Assembly (NCBI GenBank): GCA_023440705.1
Contig: JAEXRP010000092.1
Location: 1 to 64,000, forward strand
Direction of reading: 5' to 3'
Origin: Soonwooa sp023440705
Lineage (GTDB): Bacteria > Bacteroidota > Bacteroidia > Flavobacteriales > Weeksellaceae
DNA length: 64,000 nucleotides
The notes below the pieces were generated by a model that ran no database searches, was not told the origin of the DNA, and saw only the letters and a list, made by a program, of their open reading frames with translations. The translations under genes were made by a program, and so were the position numbers. This document shows positions 8,592-17,207 of this stretch, piece by piece (within the stretch, counting starts at the first letter, position 1; each line of letters begins with the position of its first letter).

Positions 8592-9359
8592 ATGGAGTTG
8601 AAGAATTTACTTTCTAAATTCCTAATAAAAAGAAAAACCAACGGACTTTCTCAAAGAGATTCTAAATTTCAAAAAGAGATATCTGACCTTGTCGGCTATC
8701 AGGTTAATAATCTTGAAGTCTTTCGAGAGGCTTTTTCATTAAAAGTTTCTGGAAAAAATTCTGAGAAAAAAAACTACGAAAGATTAGAGTTTTTGGGCGA
8801 TTCTGTATTGGGTTCGATTATTTCTTGTTACTTATTTCAAAGGTATCCAGAGGCTAACGAAGGTTTTCTAACGCAAATGAAATCCAAAATCGTTAACCGC
8901 AAAAACCTTAATAAACTTGGTGACGAACTTGGTTTACCAAAACTAATTTTTGCAGATAATAGTGTCACACTGAGTGAGAATATTGCAGGAAATCTTTTAG
9001 AAGCTTTTGTTGGCGCATTATTTTTGGATGTAGATTATGAGGCTTGTAAAAAAATTGTTCTTGAAAAACTACTTCCACCAGAAGAAATCAACAAGCTCGA
9101 AAACAAAATTATCAGTTACAAAGGTCTTCTGCTAGAGTGGAGCCAAAAGAAAAAACTTTCTATTAAGTACGAAACTTGTGAAGAACATCTAGTTGGCAAG
9201 CAGATTGCATTCCGTTGTAATGTTTGGCTAGAGGACGAAAAAATTGCTAATGCATCGGAGACTTCAAAGAAGAAGGCCGAAGAAAAAGCTGCGCAGCGTG
9301 CGTTCTACATGTTAAATAAAAAAGAACAAATTATTGAAAAGCAAAAAACTATTTCTTGA
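8592..9359 (+). CDS. rnc: ribonuclease III
   Basis: A 255-residue double-strand-specific endoribonuclease for rRNA and mRNA processing. The signature E-R-L-E-F-L-G-D-S-V-L-G contains Glu66 and Asp70; the second metal cluster reads A-G-N-L-L-E-A with Glu137. The position equal to E. coli Asp114 is Asn134. The C-terminal part (about 165-245) is a dsRNA-binding domain with a K-K-K-A-E-E-K-A-A-Q-R-A helix. Its end overlaps the next gene by 26 bp if that gene starts at its TTG. Confidence 0.95.
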   Translation: MELKNLLSKFLIKRKTNGLSQRDSKFQKEISDLVGYQVNNLEVFREAFSLKVSGKNSEKKNYERLEFLGDSVLGSIISCYLFQRYPEANEGFLTQMKSKIVNRKNLNKLGDELGLPKLIFADNSVTLSENIAGNLLEAFVGALFLDVDYEACKKIVLEKLLPPEEINKLENKIISYKGLLLEWSQKKKLSIKYETCEEHLVGKQIAFRCNVWLEDEKIANASETSKKKAEEKAAQRAFYMLNKKEQIIEKQKTIS

Positions 9360-9804
9360 TTTTGAAGAAGAAGAATGCATTGACGTTGGATTGATGCGTA
9401 TTGCTAGTAATTTGCCGCATTTCGAAGTTTTTTTTCACTTAAATAATTCTAATATTTTTAACCTAAAGAGAAGCGAAGATATCGTTTTCGAAGGTGTGTA
9501 TAACGATTATTTTTTTGAGTGTTATGAAGCTTATGACAAGTCAAACAAAAACTGTTGGAAGTTAATCTCTAACAAGTCTATCTCAACAATATTTAAAAAA
9601 GAACAAAGTCAACTTTTTCAAGATGAAGAAGATGTAAAATTTTTATTAAATGATCATCATGACGTTGATTATATTGTCAAATCGTCGGATTCATTTGCGG
9701 ATTTTTCAGTAATTTTGCTGCCGGAAAAGTTGTTCTTTCCAATACAAGAGTTCGAGTTGTCAGCAGATACAGAGCTCTATCAAATAATTCAATATTATGA
9801 ATAA
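9334..9804 (+). CDS. IPExxxVDY-family protein
   Basis: A 156-residue acidic protein of unknown function. In flavobacteria a protein named for an IPExxxVDY motif is commonly found between rnc and pyk. Here the motif survives loosely as L-N-D-H-H-D-V-D-Y with the same spacing. The start is TTG at 9334, inside rnc, because the following K-L-F-L-D-F resembles the family N-terminus; an ATG at 9394 would lose it. The 3' end overlaps pyk by 8 bp. Family assignment rests on position and motif memory. Confidence 0.7.
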   Translation: MKSKKLFLDFEEEECIDVGLMRIASNLPHFEVFFHLNNSNIFNLKRSEDIVFEGVYNDYFFECYEAYDKSNKNCWKLISNKSISTIFKKEQSQLFQDEEDVKFLLNDHHDVDYIVKSSDSFADFSVILLPEKLFFPIQEFELSADTELYQIIQYYE

Positions 9805-11242
9805 AAATTTAAAAAAGACAAAAATCATCGCAACCCTTGGCCCAGCGTCTTCTGACAAAGAAACGATGATCCAAATGGTAAAAGCGGGTGTTGATGTTTT
9901 CAGAATAAATTTCTCACATGCCGATTACGATCTTGTAAAACGTAATGTCGACATTATCCGCGAAATCAATCAAGAATATGGTTACTCGGTAGCAATTCTT
10001 GGAGATTTGCAAGGTCCAAAACTTCGTGTTGGTGTTGTTAAAGAAGGGGCTTTCCTTAATCCTGGAGATGTTTTGACTTTTACTAATGAAAAAGTTGAAG
10101 GCGACTCTACAAAAGTCTACATGACTTATGAAAAATTTCCACAGGATGTAAAAGTGGGAGAAAGAATTCTTATTGACGATGGTAAGTTGGTTTTAGAAGT
10201 TATTGAAACTAATGAAAAAGATACCGTTAAAGCAAAAACCATCCAAGGTGGACCGCTGAGTTCTAAAAAAGGAGTAAATCTTCCTAATACAAATGTTTCG
10301 CTTCCTGCTTTAACAGAGAAAGATATTCAGGATGCTAACTTTATGTTGGATCTAGAATTTGACTGGATTGCATTGTCATTTGTTCGTCATGCACAAGATA
10401 TTAAAGATTTAAAAATTTTAATAGAAAATCATCCGACCAACAATATTAAGACGCCAATTATCGCGAAGATTGAAAAGCCAGAAGGTGTTAAAAATATTGA
10501 AGAAATCCTTGTTGAATGTGATGGATTGATGGTTGCTCGTGGAGATCTAGGTGTAGAAGTACCAATGGAGCAAGTGCCTGTTATCCAAAAGAATTTGGTG
10601 CATAAAGCAAGACTGTATTCGAAACCTGTTATTATTGCCACGCAAATGATGGAAACGATGATTACAAGTCTTACGCCTACAAGAGCAGAAGTTAATGACG
10701 TTGCTAACTCTGTTATGGATGGCGCGGATGCTGTGATGTTATCAGGAGAAACTTCTGTTGGTAAATATCCAGTGGATGTTATCAAAAACATGACTAAAAT
10801 TGTTAAAACAACCGAAACAACACATCTCTACGCAAAACAAAATGTTCCTTTGGAGGAAAAAATTAATTGTGTTGACGATCGTTTCGTAACAGATATGGTT
10901 TGTCGTTCGGCAGTTGATATCGTTAGAAATGCTGGTGCAGAAGCGATTATTACATTGACATCGTCAGGTTATACAGCATTCCAAATTTCAGCGCACAGAC
11001 CAGATGCTCACATCATCGTTTTTAGCTCAAATAGACGCGTTATCACGATGCTGAATTTACTTTGGGGCGTTCGTGCTTTCTATTATGATATGCAAAAATC
11101 TACGGATGAAACGGTAATTCAGGTTAATATGTTGGCGCATAATTATGGTTTCGTAGAGCAAGGTGATTTTGTCATCAATCTCAATGCGATGCCGGTGCAT
11201 TATGGTGGAAAAACCAATACATTAAGACTAACAACAATATAA
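9797..11242 (+). CDS. pyk: pyruvate kinase
   Basis: A 481-residue glycolytic enzyme transferring phosphate from phosphoenolpyruvate to ADP. Visible signatures are the N-terminal A-T-L-G-P-A-S-S and F-R-I-N-F-S-H, the active-site I-A-K-I-E-K-P-E-G, M-V-A-R-G-D-L-G-V-E, and the C-terminal regulatory-fold region from about 360. Start ATG overlaps the upstream gene by 8 bp and a strong terminator begins 3 bp after the stop, closing the acpP operon. Confidence 0.97.
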   Translation: MNKNLKKTKIIATLGPASSDKETMIQMVKAGVDVFRINFSHADYDLVKRNVDIIREINQEYGYSVAILGDLQGPKLRVGVVKEGAFLNPGDVLTFTNEKVEGDSTKVYMTYEKFPQDVKVGERILIDDGKLVLEVIETNEKDTVKAKTIQGGPLSSKKGVNLPNTNVSLPALTEKDIQDANFMLDLEFDWIALSFVRHAQDIKDLKILIENHPTNNIKTPIIAKIEKPEGVKNIEEILVECDGLMVARGDLGVEVPMEQVPVIQKNLVHKARLYSKPVIIATQMMETMITSLTPTRAEVNDVANSVMDGADAVMLSGETSVGKYPVDVIKNMTKIVKTTETTHLYAKQNVPLEEKINCVDDRFVTDMVCRSAVDIVRNAGAEAIITLTSSGYTAFQISAHRPDAHIIVFSSNRRVITMLNLLWGVRAFYYDMQKSTDETVIQVNMLAHNYGFVEQGDFVINLNAMPVHYGGKTNTLRLTTI

Positions 11243-11244
11243 TG

Positions 11245-11270
11245 AAAGCCCCCAATTTTGGGGCTTTTTT
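11245..11270 (+). terminator. terminator of the acpP-pyk operon
   Basis: AAAGCCCC pairs with GGGGCTTT around a short AT-rich loop and is followed by a T tract. Confidence 0.9.
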
Positions 11271-11332
11271 CTTAAAATATCCTAAAGCGCGTTAATCAGC
11301 GTTAAAGTTAATTTTGGTAACGCTCAAAGCTT

Positions 11333-11340
11333 TACTTTTG
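11333..11340 (+). promoter_or_regulatory. -7 box with -33 TTG for the CarboxypepD_reg-like gene
   Basis: TACTTTTG matches TAnnTTTG and a TTTG at 11313-11316 lies 16 nt upstream, close to the 17-nt spacing known in Flavobacterium. The predicted start (about 11345) is only about 9 nt before the TTG start codon at 11354. Confidence 0.6.
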
Positions 11341-11353
11341 AAAAAAAAACTAT

Positions 11354-12112
11354 TTGAGACTACTTTTATTTTTTCTAGTCATTTTTTCGAAGTTAGTATT
11401 TGGACAAAATCAAATTTCTGGTATTGTGCAGACCGAAAATGGACTTCGGATTCCTAACGCAATGCTCGTGAATGTCGCAACTGGTGCTAAATCTTATTCT
11501 AATAACATTGGAGAATTCTACATTGGTGCGAAGGTTGGAGAGACGATTCGTGTTCTTAAAGATAATTACGATCGTCAAACTATAACAGCTAGTCTTAATG
11601 GTAATTTCGTTGTAACCTTGGTAAAATCTGCTGAAGAAATAGAAGAAGTAACTGTGTCAAACATCAAAGTGACTGGCCATATTGATGATGCTTCTAGGTT
11701 AAAAACAGATGATAGCGCCGAGCGATTGCGTAGAGAAGTTGGCACACCAAAAGCGCCGGAAAAACCTCGAGAAAAAGCCCCCGAAATGACAAAAAATGTA
11801 TTGTTGCCAATGCTTTTCGGGACATTAAATGTTGATGGTTTGTATAAAATTGTATCTGGAAAGTCACGTCAAATGAAAAGCCTTTATCGTTATGAAGATT
11901 CTCAAGATGACCTTAAATGGATTCGTACGAGAATCGACGATTCTTATTTTAAAAGTGCAGAGATTCCTGATGATCAGATTAATTCTTTCTTAAATTTTAT
12001 CATGGTGGATCCAGATGTTCGACGTTATGTAAAAGCTCGGAATGAAGGCGGTCTTATTGTTACAATGGAAAAACATATCCCTGAATTTCTTAAACGTATT
12101 AAAAAAGATTAA
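11354..12112 (+). CDS. secreted CarboxypepD_reg-like domain protein
   Basis: A 252-residue protein with a signal peptide (M-R-L-L-L-F-F-L-V-I-F to about residue 18, cleavage near V-F-G-Q). Residues about 20-90 form a carboxypeptidase regulatory-like beta-sandwich (I-S-G-I-V-Q-T-E-N-G, then N-N-I-G-E-F). The remaining 150 residues are charged and of unknown fold, without a TonB barrel. An in-frame TGA at 11339 means the start must be the TTG at 11354 or another non-ATG codon. Function unknown, probably periplasmic or envelope associated. Confidence 0.75.
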   Translation: MRLLLFFLVIFSKLVFGQNQISGIVQTENGLRIPNAMLVNVATGAKSYSNNIGEFYIGAKVGETIRVLKDNYDRQTITASLNGNFVVTLVKSAEEIEEVTVSNIKVTGHIDDASRLKTDDSAERLRREVGTPKAPEKPREKAPEMTKNVLLPMLFGTLNVDGLYKIVSGKSRQMKSLYRYEDSQDDLKWIRTRIDDSYFKSAEIPDDQINSFLNFIMVDPDVRRYVKARNEGGLIVTMEKHIPEFLKRIKKD

Positions 12113-12116
12113 TCTC

Positions 12117-12142
12117 AGCATTTTCATCTTTTATAAAATGCT
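12117..12142 (+). terminator. possible weak terminator
   Basis: AGCATTTT (12117-12124) and AAAATGCT (12135-12142) form an 8-bp stem shortly after the previous stop. The following TAATTTCATT is a poor T tract. Confidence 0.4.
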
Positions 12143-12204
12143 TAATTTCATTAAATTGCAATCGATAAAAGTCTTCTATTTACTTTAATCAAATAACATT
12201 TTTG

Positions 12205-14862
12205 ATGAAACTTTATTTTAAAATTAATTACGTAACCAAACTTGGTGAGCGCCTCGTTTTGCAAGTTTTAATGGATAACCAGACTTGGAAATCCTACGAT
12301 TTATATTGCGAAAATACTTTTATTTGGCAAGGTGAAGTCGATTACTTTTCGAAAGAGATTTGCTACAAATATCAAGTGTTAGATAAGGATAATCAGCTTT
12401 TACAAGAAGAGATTATTCCGCATCGTTTATTTCTTGGACATAGTTTTAAAGAATATCAAGTTATTGATACTTGGAATAGTAAAAACTTCCCCGAAAACTA
12501 TCTTAACAACAAAATTTTTAGAAATACAAAACACGGTTTCGTTCCAGAAAAGCTTAATGTTCGTAAAAAACATACGCATCTTTTCCGTATCGAAGCGCCA
12601 CTTTATAAACCGAATTGGAAGATTTTAATGTTTGGAGAAATTCCAGAACTTGGCTCTTGGCAGTATGATAAAGCTGTCGCTTTACATGAAGTTGATTTCG
12701 GGATTTGGGAAGTTGCAGTAGAATTAAATGTAAATCATGATTTTGCTTACAAATACGGTATTTACGATGATGAAACCAAGAAAGTTATCTTCATCGAATC
12801 TGGAGAAAACAGAATAACTTCTGCCAATAAAAATGACGAAGTTTTGCAAGTTAATGCTGATCATTATTTTGTGTTTGATGATGCTAGATTATGGCATGCA
12901 GCGGGCGTTGCAGTTCCTGTTTTTTCATTGAGATCAGACGATGGCTTTGGCGTTGGTGAGTTTTTGGATTTAAAACTTTTAGCAGATTGGTCGAGAGATA
13001 CAGATTTGTCAATTATCCAGATTTTACCAATTAACGATACAACCGCAAATTATACTTGGACAGACAGTTATCCGTATGCTGCAATTTCGGTTTATGCTTT
13101 GCATCCGCAATATTTGCGCGTTGACGCTTTGGATTTCCCGATTGCAAAAGTAGATTTGGAAGCTTTTATTAATTTAAAATCAAAACTTAACCAAGAAAAA
13201 TTTGTTGATTACGAAGTGATGATGTCCGAAAAATGGGACATTATAAAGAAGGTTTTCAAAGAGAATGCGTCAATTATTTTTAAGGATAAATCGTTTAAAT
13301 TATTTTTAAAAGAGAATAAAGATTGGTTGTTGCCATACGCTGCTTTTTGTGTTTTGAGAGATAAATACAAAACACCGAATTTCAACAATTGGAAAACGCA
13401 CAAACGTTATGTTGCTGGTAAAATCGCAACGATGTTTGATGCAAAACACAAAGATTATTCTGCCGTGATGATGCATGCTTGGGTGCAATATCAATTGCAT
13501 TTGCAGTTAACGGAAGCGATAGATTATGCTCATAATTTGGGGATTTCTCTTAAAGGCGATTTGCCGATTGGTATTTATCGATATAGCGTTGAAGCTTGGG
13601 CAGAACCAGAACTTTTCGGGATGGATTTCCAAGCGGGCGCACCGCCAGATCAGTTTTCAGATTTAGGACAAAATTGGGAGTTCCCGACCTACAATTGGGA
13701 AGTAATGAAAGCTGATGGTTACAATTGGTGGAAGAAACGTTTTGCGGTTTTAGAACGTTATTTTGATGCGATGAGGATTGATCATATTCTTGGGTTTTTC
13801 AGAATTTGGAGAATGCCGATTGACGCGACGCAAGGTGTTTTGGGCTATTTTTATCCTGCAATTCCAGTTACTAGAGAAGAGTTAAATGCTAATCATATCG
13901 ATTTTAATGAAGATCGTTTTTGTAAGCCATTTATTAACGATTCTATTATTCATCATACTTTCGGAGAAGAAGCAGACGTTGTTAAATCTCATTTTTTTGA
14001 ATTAAAATCTGAAGGACTTTACCAATTTAAACCAGAATTTGATACACAACGAAAACTTAGCGAAAGTTTTAAAATTCAATCTTGGGATTGGAAGGAAGAA
14101 AAATTGTTGGCTTTAGCTGCTAATGTTTTGTTTATAATTGAAACCACAGAAGATGGCGAAAACGTTTATCATCCAAGGTTTAATATGGAAAAAACATTGT
14201 CTTTTGCTAACCTTCCAGAATGGGAACGTGTAAAGTTGGCGGAGATTTACAACAATTATTTCTTTGTTCGACAAGACGATTTGTGGTACGAAAAAGCCAT
14301 GGAAAAACTTCCTACTTTATTAACTTCTACCAAGATGTTGATTTGTGGTGAAGATCTTGGTTTGGTACCAGATTCTGTGCCTGTTGTTATGGATCAATTG
14401 GCGATAACTGCGCTTAAAGTTCAAAGGATGCCTTCGGAAAATATTCCTTTTTATGATCCGAAAAACGCAAGTTATATGAATGTGGTAACCGCTTCTTCAC
14501 ATGATAGCTCCACCTTGCGACAATGGTGGCACGAAGATCGAGAAATGACACAACAATATTTTAATCAACAATTGAAGCAATACGGCACGGCGCCTTGGGA
14601 TTTGTTACCAGATTTTTCGGAAATGATTATGAAGCAACATTTGTATACAGATGCGATGTTAGCGATTTTCCCTATTCAAGAATTTTTGGCGACAGATGAG
14701 CTATTAATGAACAAAAATATGGACGACGAACGAATCAACGTTCCAGCTATTTTTCCACATTATTGGCGTTACAGAATGCATCTGAAGTTAGAAGATTTAA
14801 AAACCGAAACAGTATTTAATCAAAAAATATCGGATTGGGTTAAAGATTCGGGTAGAAAATAA
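12205..14862 (+). CDS. malQ: 4-alpha-glucanotransferase with N-terminal starch-binding domains
   Basis: An 885-residue GH77 disproportionating enzyme that transfers alpha-1,4-glucan segments in glycogen or maltodextrin metabolism. The first about 220 residues look like two CBM20-type starch-binding modules (e.g. E-I-P-E-L-G-S-W-Q-Y-D). The catalytic domain has nucleophile Asp526 (M-R-I-D-H-I-L-G-F-F-R), acid/base Glu716 (C-G-E-D-L-G) and the S-S-H-D-S-S-T-L-R transition-state Asp. It is much longer than E. coli MalQ, as is usual for the CBM20-bearing plant DPE2-like and Bacteroidetes forms. The ATG at 12205 is preferred over a TTG one codon upstream. Confidence 0.93.
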   Translation: MKLYFKINYVTKLGERLVLQVLMDNQTWKSYDLYCENTFIWQGEVDYFSKEICYKYQVLDKDNQLLQEEIIPHRLFLGHSFKEYQVIDTWNSKNFPENYLNNKIFRNTKHGFVPEKLNVRKKHTHLFRIEAPLYKPNWKILMFGEIPELGSWQYDKAVALHEVDFGIWEVAVELNVNHDFAYKYGIYDDETKKVIFIESGENRITSANKNDEVLQVNADHYFVFDDARLWHAAGVAVPVFSLRSDDGFGVGEFLDLKLLADWSRDTDLSIIQILPINDTTANYTWTDSYPYAAISVYALHPQYLRVDALDFPIAKVDLEAFINLKSKLNQEKFVDYEVMMSEKWDIIKKVFKENASIIFKDKSFKLFLKENKDWLLPYAAFCVLRDKYKTPNFNNWKTHKRYVAGKIATMFDAKHKDYSAVMMHAWVQYQLHLQLTEAIDYAHNLGISLKGDLPIGIYRYSVEAWAEPELFGMDFQAGAPPDQFSDLGQNWEFPTYNWEVMKADGYNWWKKRFAVLERYFDAMRIDHILGFFRIWRMPIDATQGVLGYFYPAIPVTREELNANHIDFNEDRFCKPFINDSIIHHTFGEEADVVKSHFFELKSEGLYQFKPEFDTQRKLSESFKIQSWDWKEEKLLALAANVLFIIETTEDGENVYHPRFNMEKTLSFANLPEWERVKLAEIYNNYFFVRQDDLWYEKAMEKLPTLLTSTKMLICGEDLGLVPDSVPVVMDQLAITALKVQRMPSENIPFYDPKNASYMNVVTASSHDSSTLRQWWHEDREMTQQYFNQQLKQYGTAPWDLLPDFSEMIMKQHLYTDAMLAIFPIQEFLATDELLMNKNMDDERINVPAIFPHYWRYRMHLKLEDLKTETVFNQKISDWVKDSGRK

Positions 14863-14890
14863 GTCTTTGATTTTCAATACTAAAAATTAT

Positions 14891-14929
14891 AAAAAAAGTT
14901 AAAAGTGCGAAATGCTTTTAACTTTTTTT
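14891..14929 (+). terminator. terminator of malQ
   Basis: An A-rich stem GTTAAAAG pairs with CTTTTAAC around a 9-nt loop and is extended by A7/T7. Confidence 0.8.
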
Positions 14930-14987
14930 GTTATTAAGTATCATAGAATTAAACAAGAGTATTTGTTTTGCTAAAAACCAATTCGTT

Positions 14988-16007
14988 ATGAAAAAAATGA
15001 TTCTTGCAATGTCACTTGTTATAAGTAGCTTTGCGTTTTCACAATATTATCAAGATACGTATCCTGACTATTATGGGTACGAATATTATGATAACCAATA
15101 TAATTATCCAGACGATTATTATTACAATTATCCTACGGATTATTATCCTGAAGATTATTACCAAAATTATTATAACGACTACAGAAATAGTATCGTAAAT
15201 ATTAACTGGAATAGATTCTTTAGAACTTATAGATTGTCGCCAATGCAAGTGCAAGCGATTATCAATCTTAATAACAGATTTCCGTCATTTATGGCTTGGA
15301 ACTCTTATTACGGAATGAATCCTGATCGCTGGTACTATGATAGATTCTACGAATTAGAAAGAATTTTGGGACCACAAGTCTTTGTTGTTTATCAGCAAAA
15401 TTATTATCGTGGTGTAAGTCCAATTGTGTACTTCCAAAACTATAGAACTTCTTATTATGTAGTTAATTATCATATTCGTCCTAAATATAGAAATGTAGAT
15501 GTAATAAGATATCGAGTAGATCGTTCTAACCTTAATGATAGTTGGAAGTCAACACGTAATGTTGCGATGATTGATACTAATGCTAACAGTATTAGATCAA
15601 ATTCTGGTACTAGAAATCAAAATATGTTGGCAGATAATACTAACAATAACGGAATTAGAAATTCATCAAGTATTAGAAATCAAGCTGCGGTATCTGACAA
15701 CAATGGTGGAACCAGAACTTCATCAGGAACTAGAAATCAGTCGATGATCGAAACTAATAATTCTGGTGTTAGAAATAATGTAAGAAATCAAACTTCATCT
15801 TCTGACAATTATCAAACAGGAGGTGTAAGAAATAATCCAGTTAGAAGTTCGGAGCCGGTTCGTTCTTCTAGTATGGAAGTAAGAAGTAATAATATGAGAA
15901 GTTCATCATCCAGTGGAGCGACAAGAAGCTCGGGGGCGAGAGAATCTCAAAGAGATAATGCGGGTGGAATGAGAAGTTCTAATAACGGAACTTCTAGAGG
16001 AAGGTAA
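14988..16007 (+). CDS. secreted Tyr-rich protein with Asn/Arg/Ser repeat tail
   Basis: The ATG at 14988 starts a clear signal peptide (M-K-K-M-I-L-A-M-S-L to about residue 19, A-F-S-Q), giving 339 residues. Residues about 20-65 are extremely rich in Tyr, Asp and Asn (runs such as Y-Y-Y-N-Y-P). A folded segment (about 65-185) contains N-I-N-W-N-R-F-F and many aromatic residues. From about 195 the chain is low complexity with recurring T-R-N-Q or I-R-N-Q units about 25 residues apart, then R-S-S runs. I do not recognise a family. It is probably periplasmic or surface located. Confidence 0.75.
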   Translation: MKKMILAMSLVISSFAFSQYYQDTYPDYYGYEYYDNQYNYPDDYYYNYPTDYYPEDYYQNYYNDYRNSIVNINWNRFFRTYRLSPMQVQAIINLNNRFPSFMAWNSYYGMNPDRWYYDRFYELERILGPQVFVVYQQNYYRGVSPIVYFQNYRTSYYVVNYHIRPKYRNVDVIRYRVDRSNLNDSWKSTRNVAMIDTNANSIRSNSGTRNQNMLADNTNNNGIRNSSSIRNQAAVSDNNGGTRTSSGTRNQSMIETNNSGVRNNVRNQTSSSDNYQTGGVRNNPVRSSEPVRSSSMEVRSNNMRSSSSSGATRSSGARESQRDNAGGMRSSNNGTSRGR

Positions 16008-16034
16008 GTTTTTTTAGTGTTTGTGTTATTTTGG

Positions 16035-16072
16035 AAATGGAGGAGGTTTTTTAAGCTTTCTCCATTTTATTT
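16035..16072 (+). terminator. terminator after the Tyr-rich protein gene
   Basis: AAATGGAG (16035-16042) pairs with CTCCATTT (16060-16067), followed by TATTTT. Confidence 0.6.
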
Positions 16073-16191
16073 TAATTATGAATGTTTAAAATTTAACAAA
16101 ATTTAATATTTTTTGATTTAACTTTAAATGATTTGATGCATCCAATAGATGTAATTAAACAAAATAGTAATTAACGTAAAATTTTAATAAA

Positions 16192-16566
16192 ATGAAAAAA
16201 TTGATTTTAAGTACAGCATTCGTAGTAGTAGGTTCTTTTGTTTTTGCACAGCAAACAACACCAACTGCAAAAAAAGAAAACTTTGAAGCAAAACAACAAG
16301 AACGTCTTGCTAAAATGAAAACGGATCTTAATTTGACAGATGCTCAAGTAGTAAAAATTAAGGAACTGCACGAGAAAAAAAGAGCAGCGAAAATGGACCA
16401 AATGAAAGAGCAACGTCAAGAGATGAAATTGAAAATGGAAAAAAATAACGAAGACATGAAGCAGATTCTTACACCAGACCAATATACTAAATGGCAAGAA
16501 ATGAAAAAACAGAAAATGGCCGAGCATAAAGGGATGAGAAAAGAAAAAATGGAGATGAAGAAATAA
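16192..16566 (+). CDS. periplasmic LTxxQ-motif protein (Spy/CpxP-like)
   Basis: A 124-residue protein with a signal peptide (about 1-20, ending F-V-F-A-Q) and a very charged, Met/Lys/Glu-rich alpha-helical body. Two LTxxQ motifs are visible, L-T-D-A-Q at 48-52 and L-T-P-D-Q at 93-97, the hallmark of Spy/CpxP chaperone-like proteins of the periplasm. A role in envelope stress or metal response is plausible from the family only. It has its own terminator. Confidence 0.8.
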   Translation: MKKLILSTAFVVVGSFVFAQQTTPTAKKENFEAKQQERLAKMKTDLNLTDAQVVKIKELHEKKRAAKMDQMKEQRQEMKLKMEKNNEDMKQILTPDQYTKWQEMKKQKMAEHKGMRKEKMEMKK

Positions 16567-16586
16567 TTGTAATGCAAATTTAGAAG

Positions 16587-16619
16587 TAGGAGTAAGGGAA
16601 ACTTTACTCCTATTTTTTT
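16587..16619 (+). terminator. terminator of the LTxxQ protein gene
   Basis: TAGGAGTAA (16587-16595) pairs with TTACTCCTA (16604-16612), followed by seven T. Confidence 0.85.
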
Positions 16620-16642
16620 GTTAAATAATGTTAAGAATTTAG

Positions 16643-16650
16643 TATATTTG
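16643..16650 (+). promoter_or_regulatory. -7 box for ferritin
   Basis: TATATTTG lies 17 nt before the ferritin ATG. A TTG at 16618-16620, at the end of the preceding terminator T tract, sits 22 nt upstream and may act as the -33 element. Confidence 0.6.
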
Positions 16651-16667
16651 ACTTTAAAGAAAAAAAT

Positions 16668-17180
16668 ATGGTTACGGAAAAAATTATTAATCTAATCAAC
16701 GAGCAAATCACAAAAGAGCAATATGCTGCACAACTTTATTTGTCGATGTCGGCATGGTGTTATGCACAAGATTTGGAAGGTATCGGTAATTACTTTAGAG
16801 TACAATCGAAAGAGGAGTTAATGCACTCTGACAAGATGTTTGATTATATCAACAATATCGGTGGGAAAGTTGTTTTGGGAGCTGTTGATGCACCTCCACA
16901 TGATTTTAATAGTGCGGAAGAAATCTTTGAAAAAGCGCTAGAGCATGAAAAATTAGTTACAAAAAGTATTTTCAATATTGTAAAAGCGGCTACGGAAGAA
17001 AGCGATTTTGCAACGACAACATTTTTGCAATGGTTCGTTAATGAGCAAGTTGAAGAAGAAGCTAGCGCATCGCTTTTAGTAACGAAAATCAAACGTGTTA
17101 AAGACAATCCGTCAGCAATGTATCTTTTTGATCAAGAATTGGCGCAACGCGTTTTCACTCCAGATAACGGAGCGGCTTAG
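16668..17180 (+). CDS. ftnA: ferritin (non-haem, FtnA type)
   Basis: A 170-residue four-helix iron-storage protein that forms 24-mer shells and oxidises Fe(II). The ferroxidase residues Glu17, Tyr24, Glu50, His53, Glu94, Gln127 and the C-site Glu130 fall at the same numbers as in E. coli FtnA. There is no haem-ligand pattern of bacterioferritin. Monocistronic by its own promoter box, with 27 bp to the following DUF3857 gene and no terminator in between, so read-through is possible. Confidence 0.95.
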   Translation: MVTEKIINLINEQITKEQYAAQLYLSMSAWCYAQDLEGIGNYFRVQSKEELMHSDKMFDYINNIGGKVVLGAVDAPPHDFNSAEEIFEKALEHEKLVTKSIFNIVKAATEESDFATTTFLQWFVNEQVEEEASASLLVTKIKRVKDNPSAMYLFDQELAQRVFTPDNGAA

Positions 17181-17207
17181 TTTTTACATTACACACCACA
17201 TCACAAA

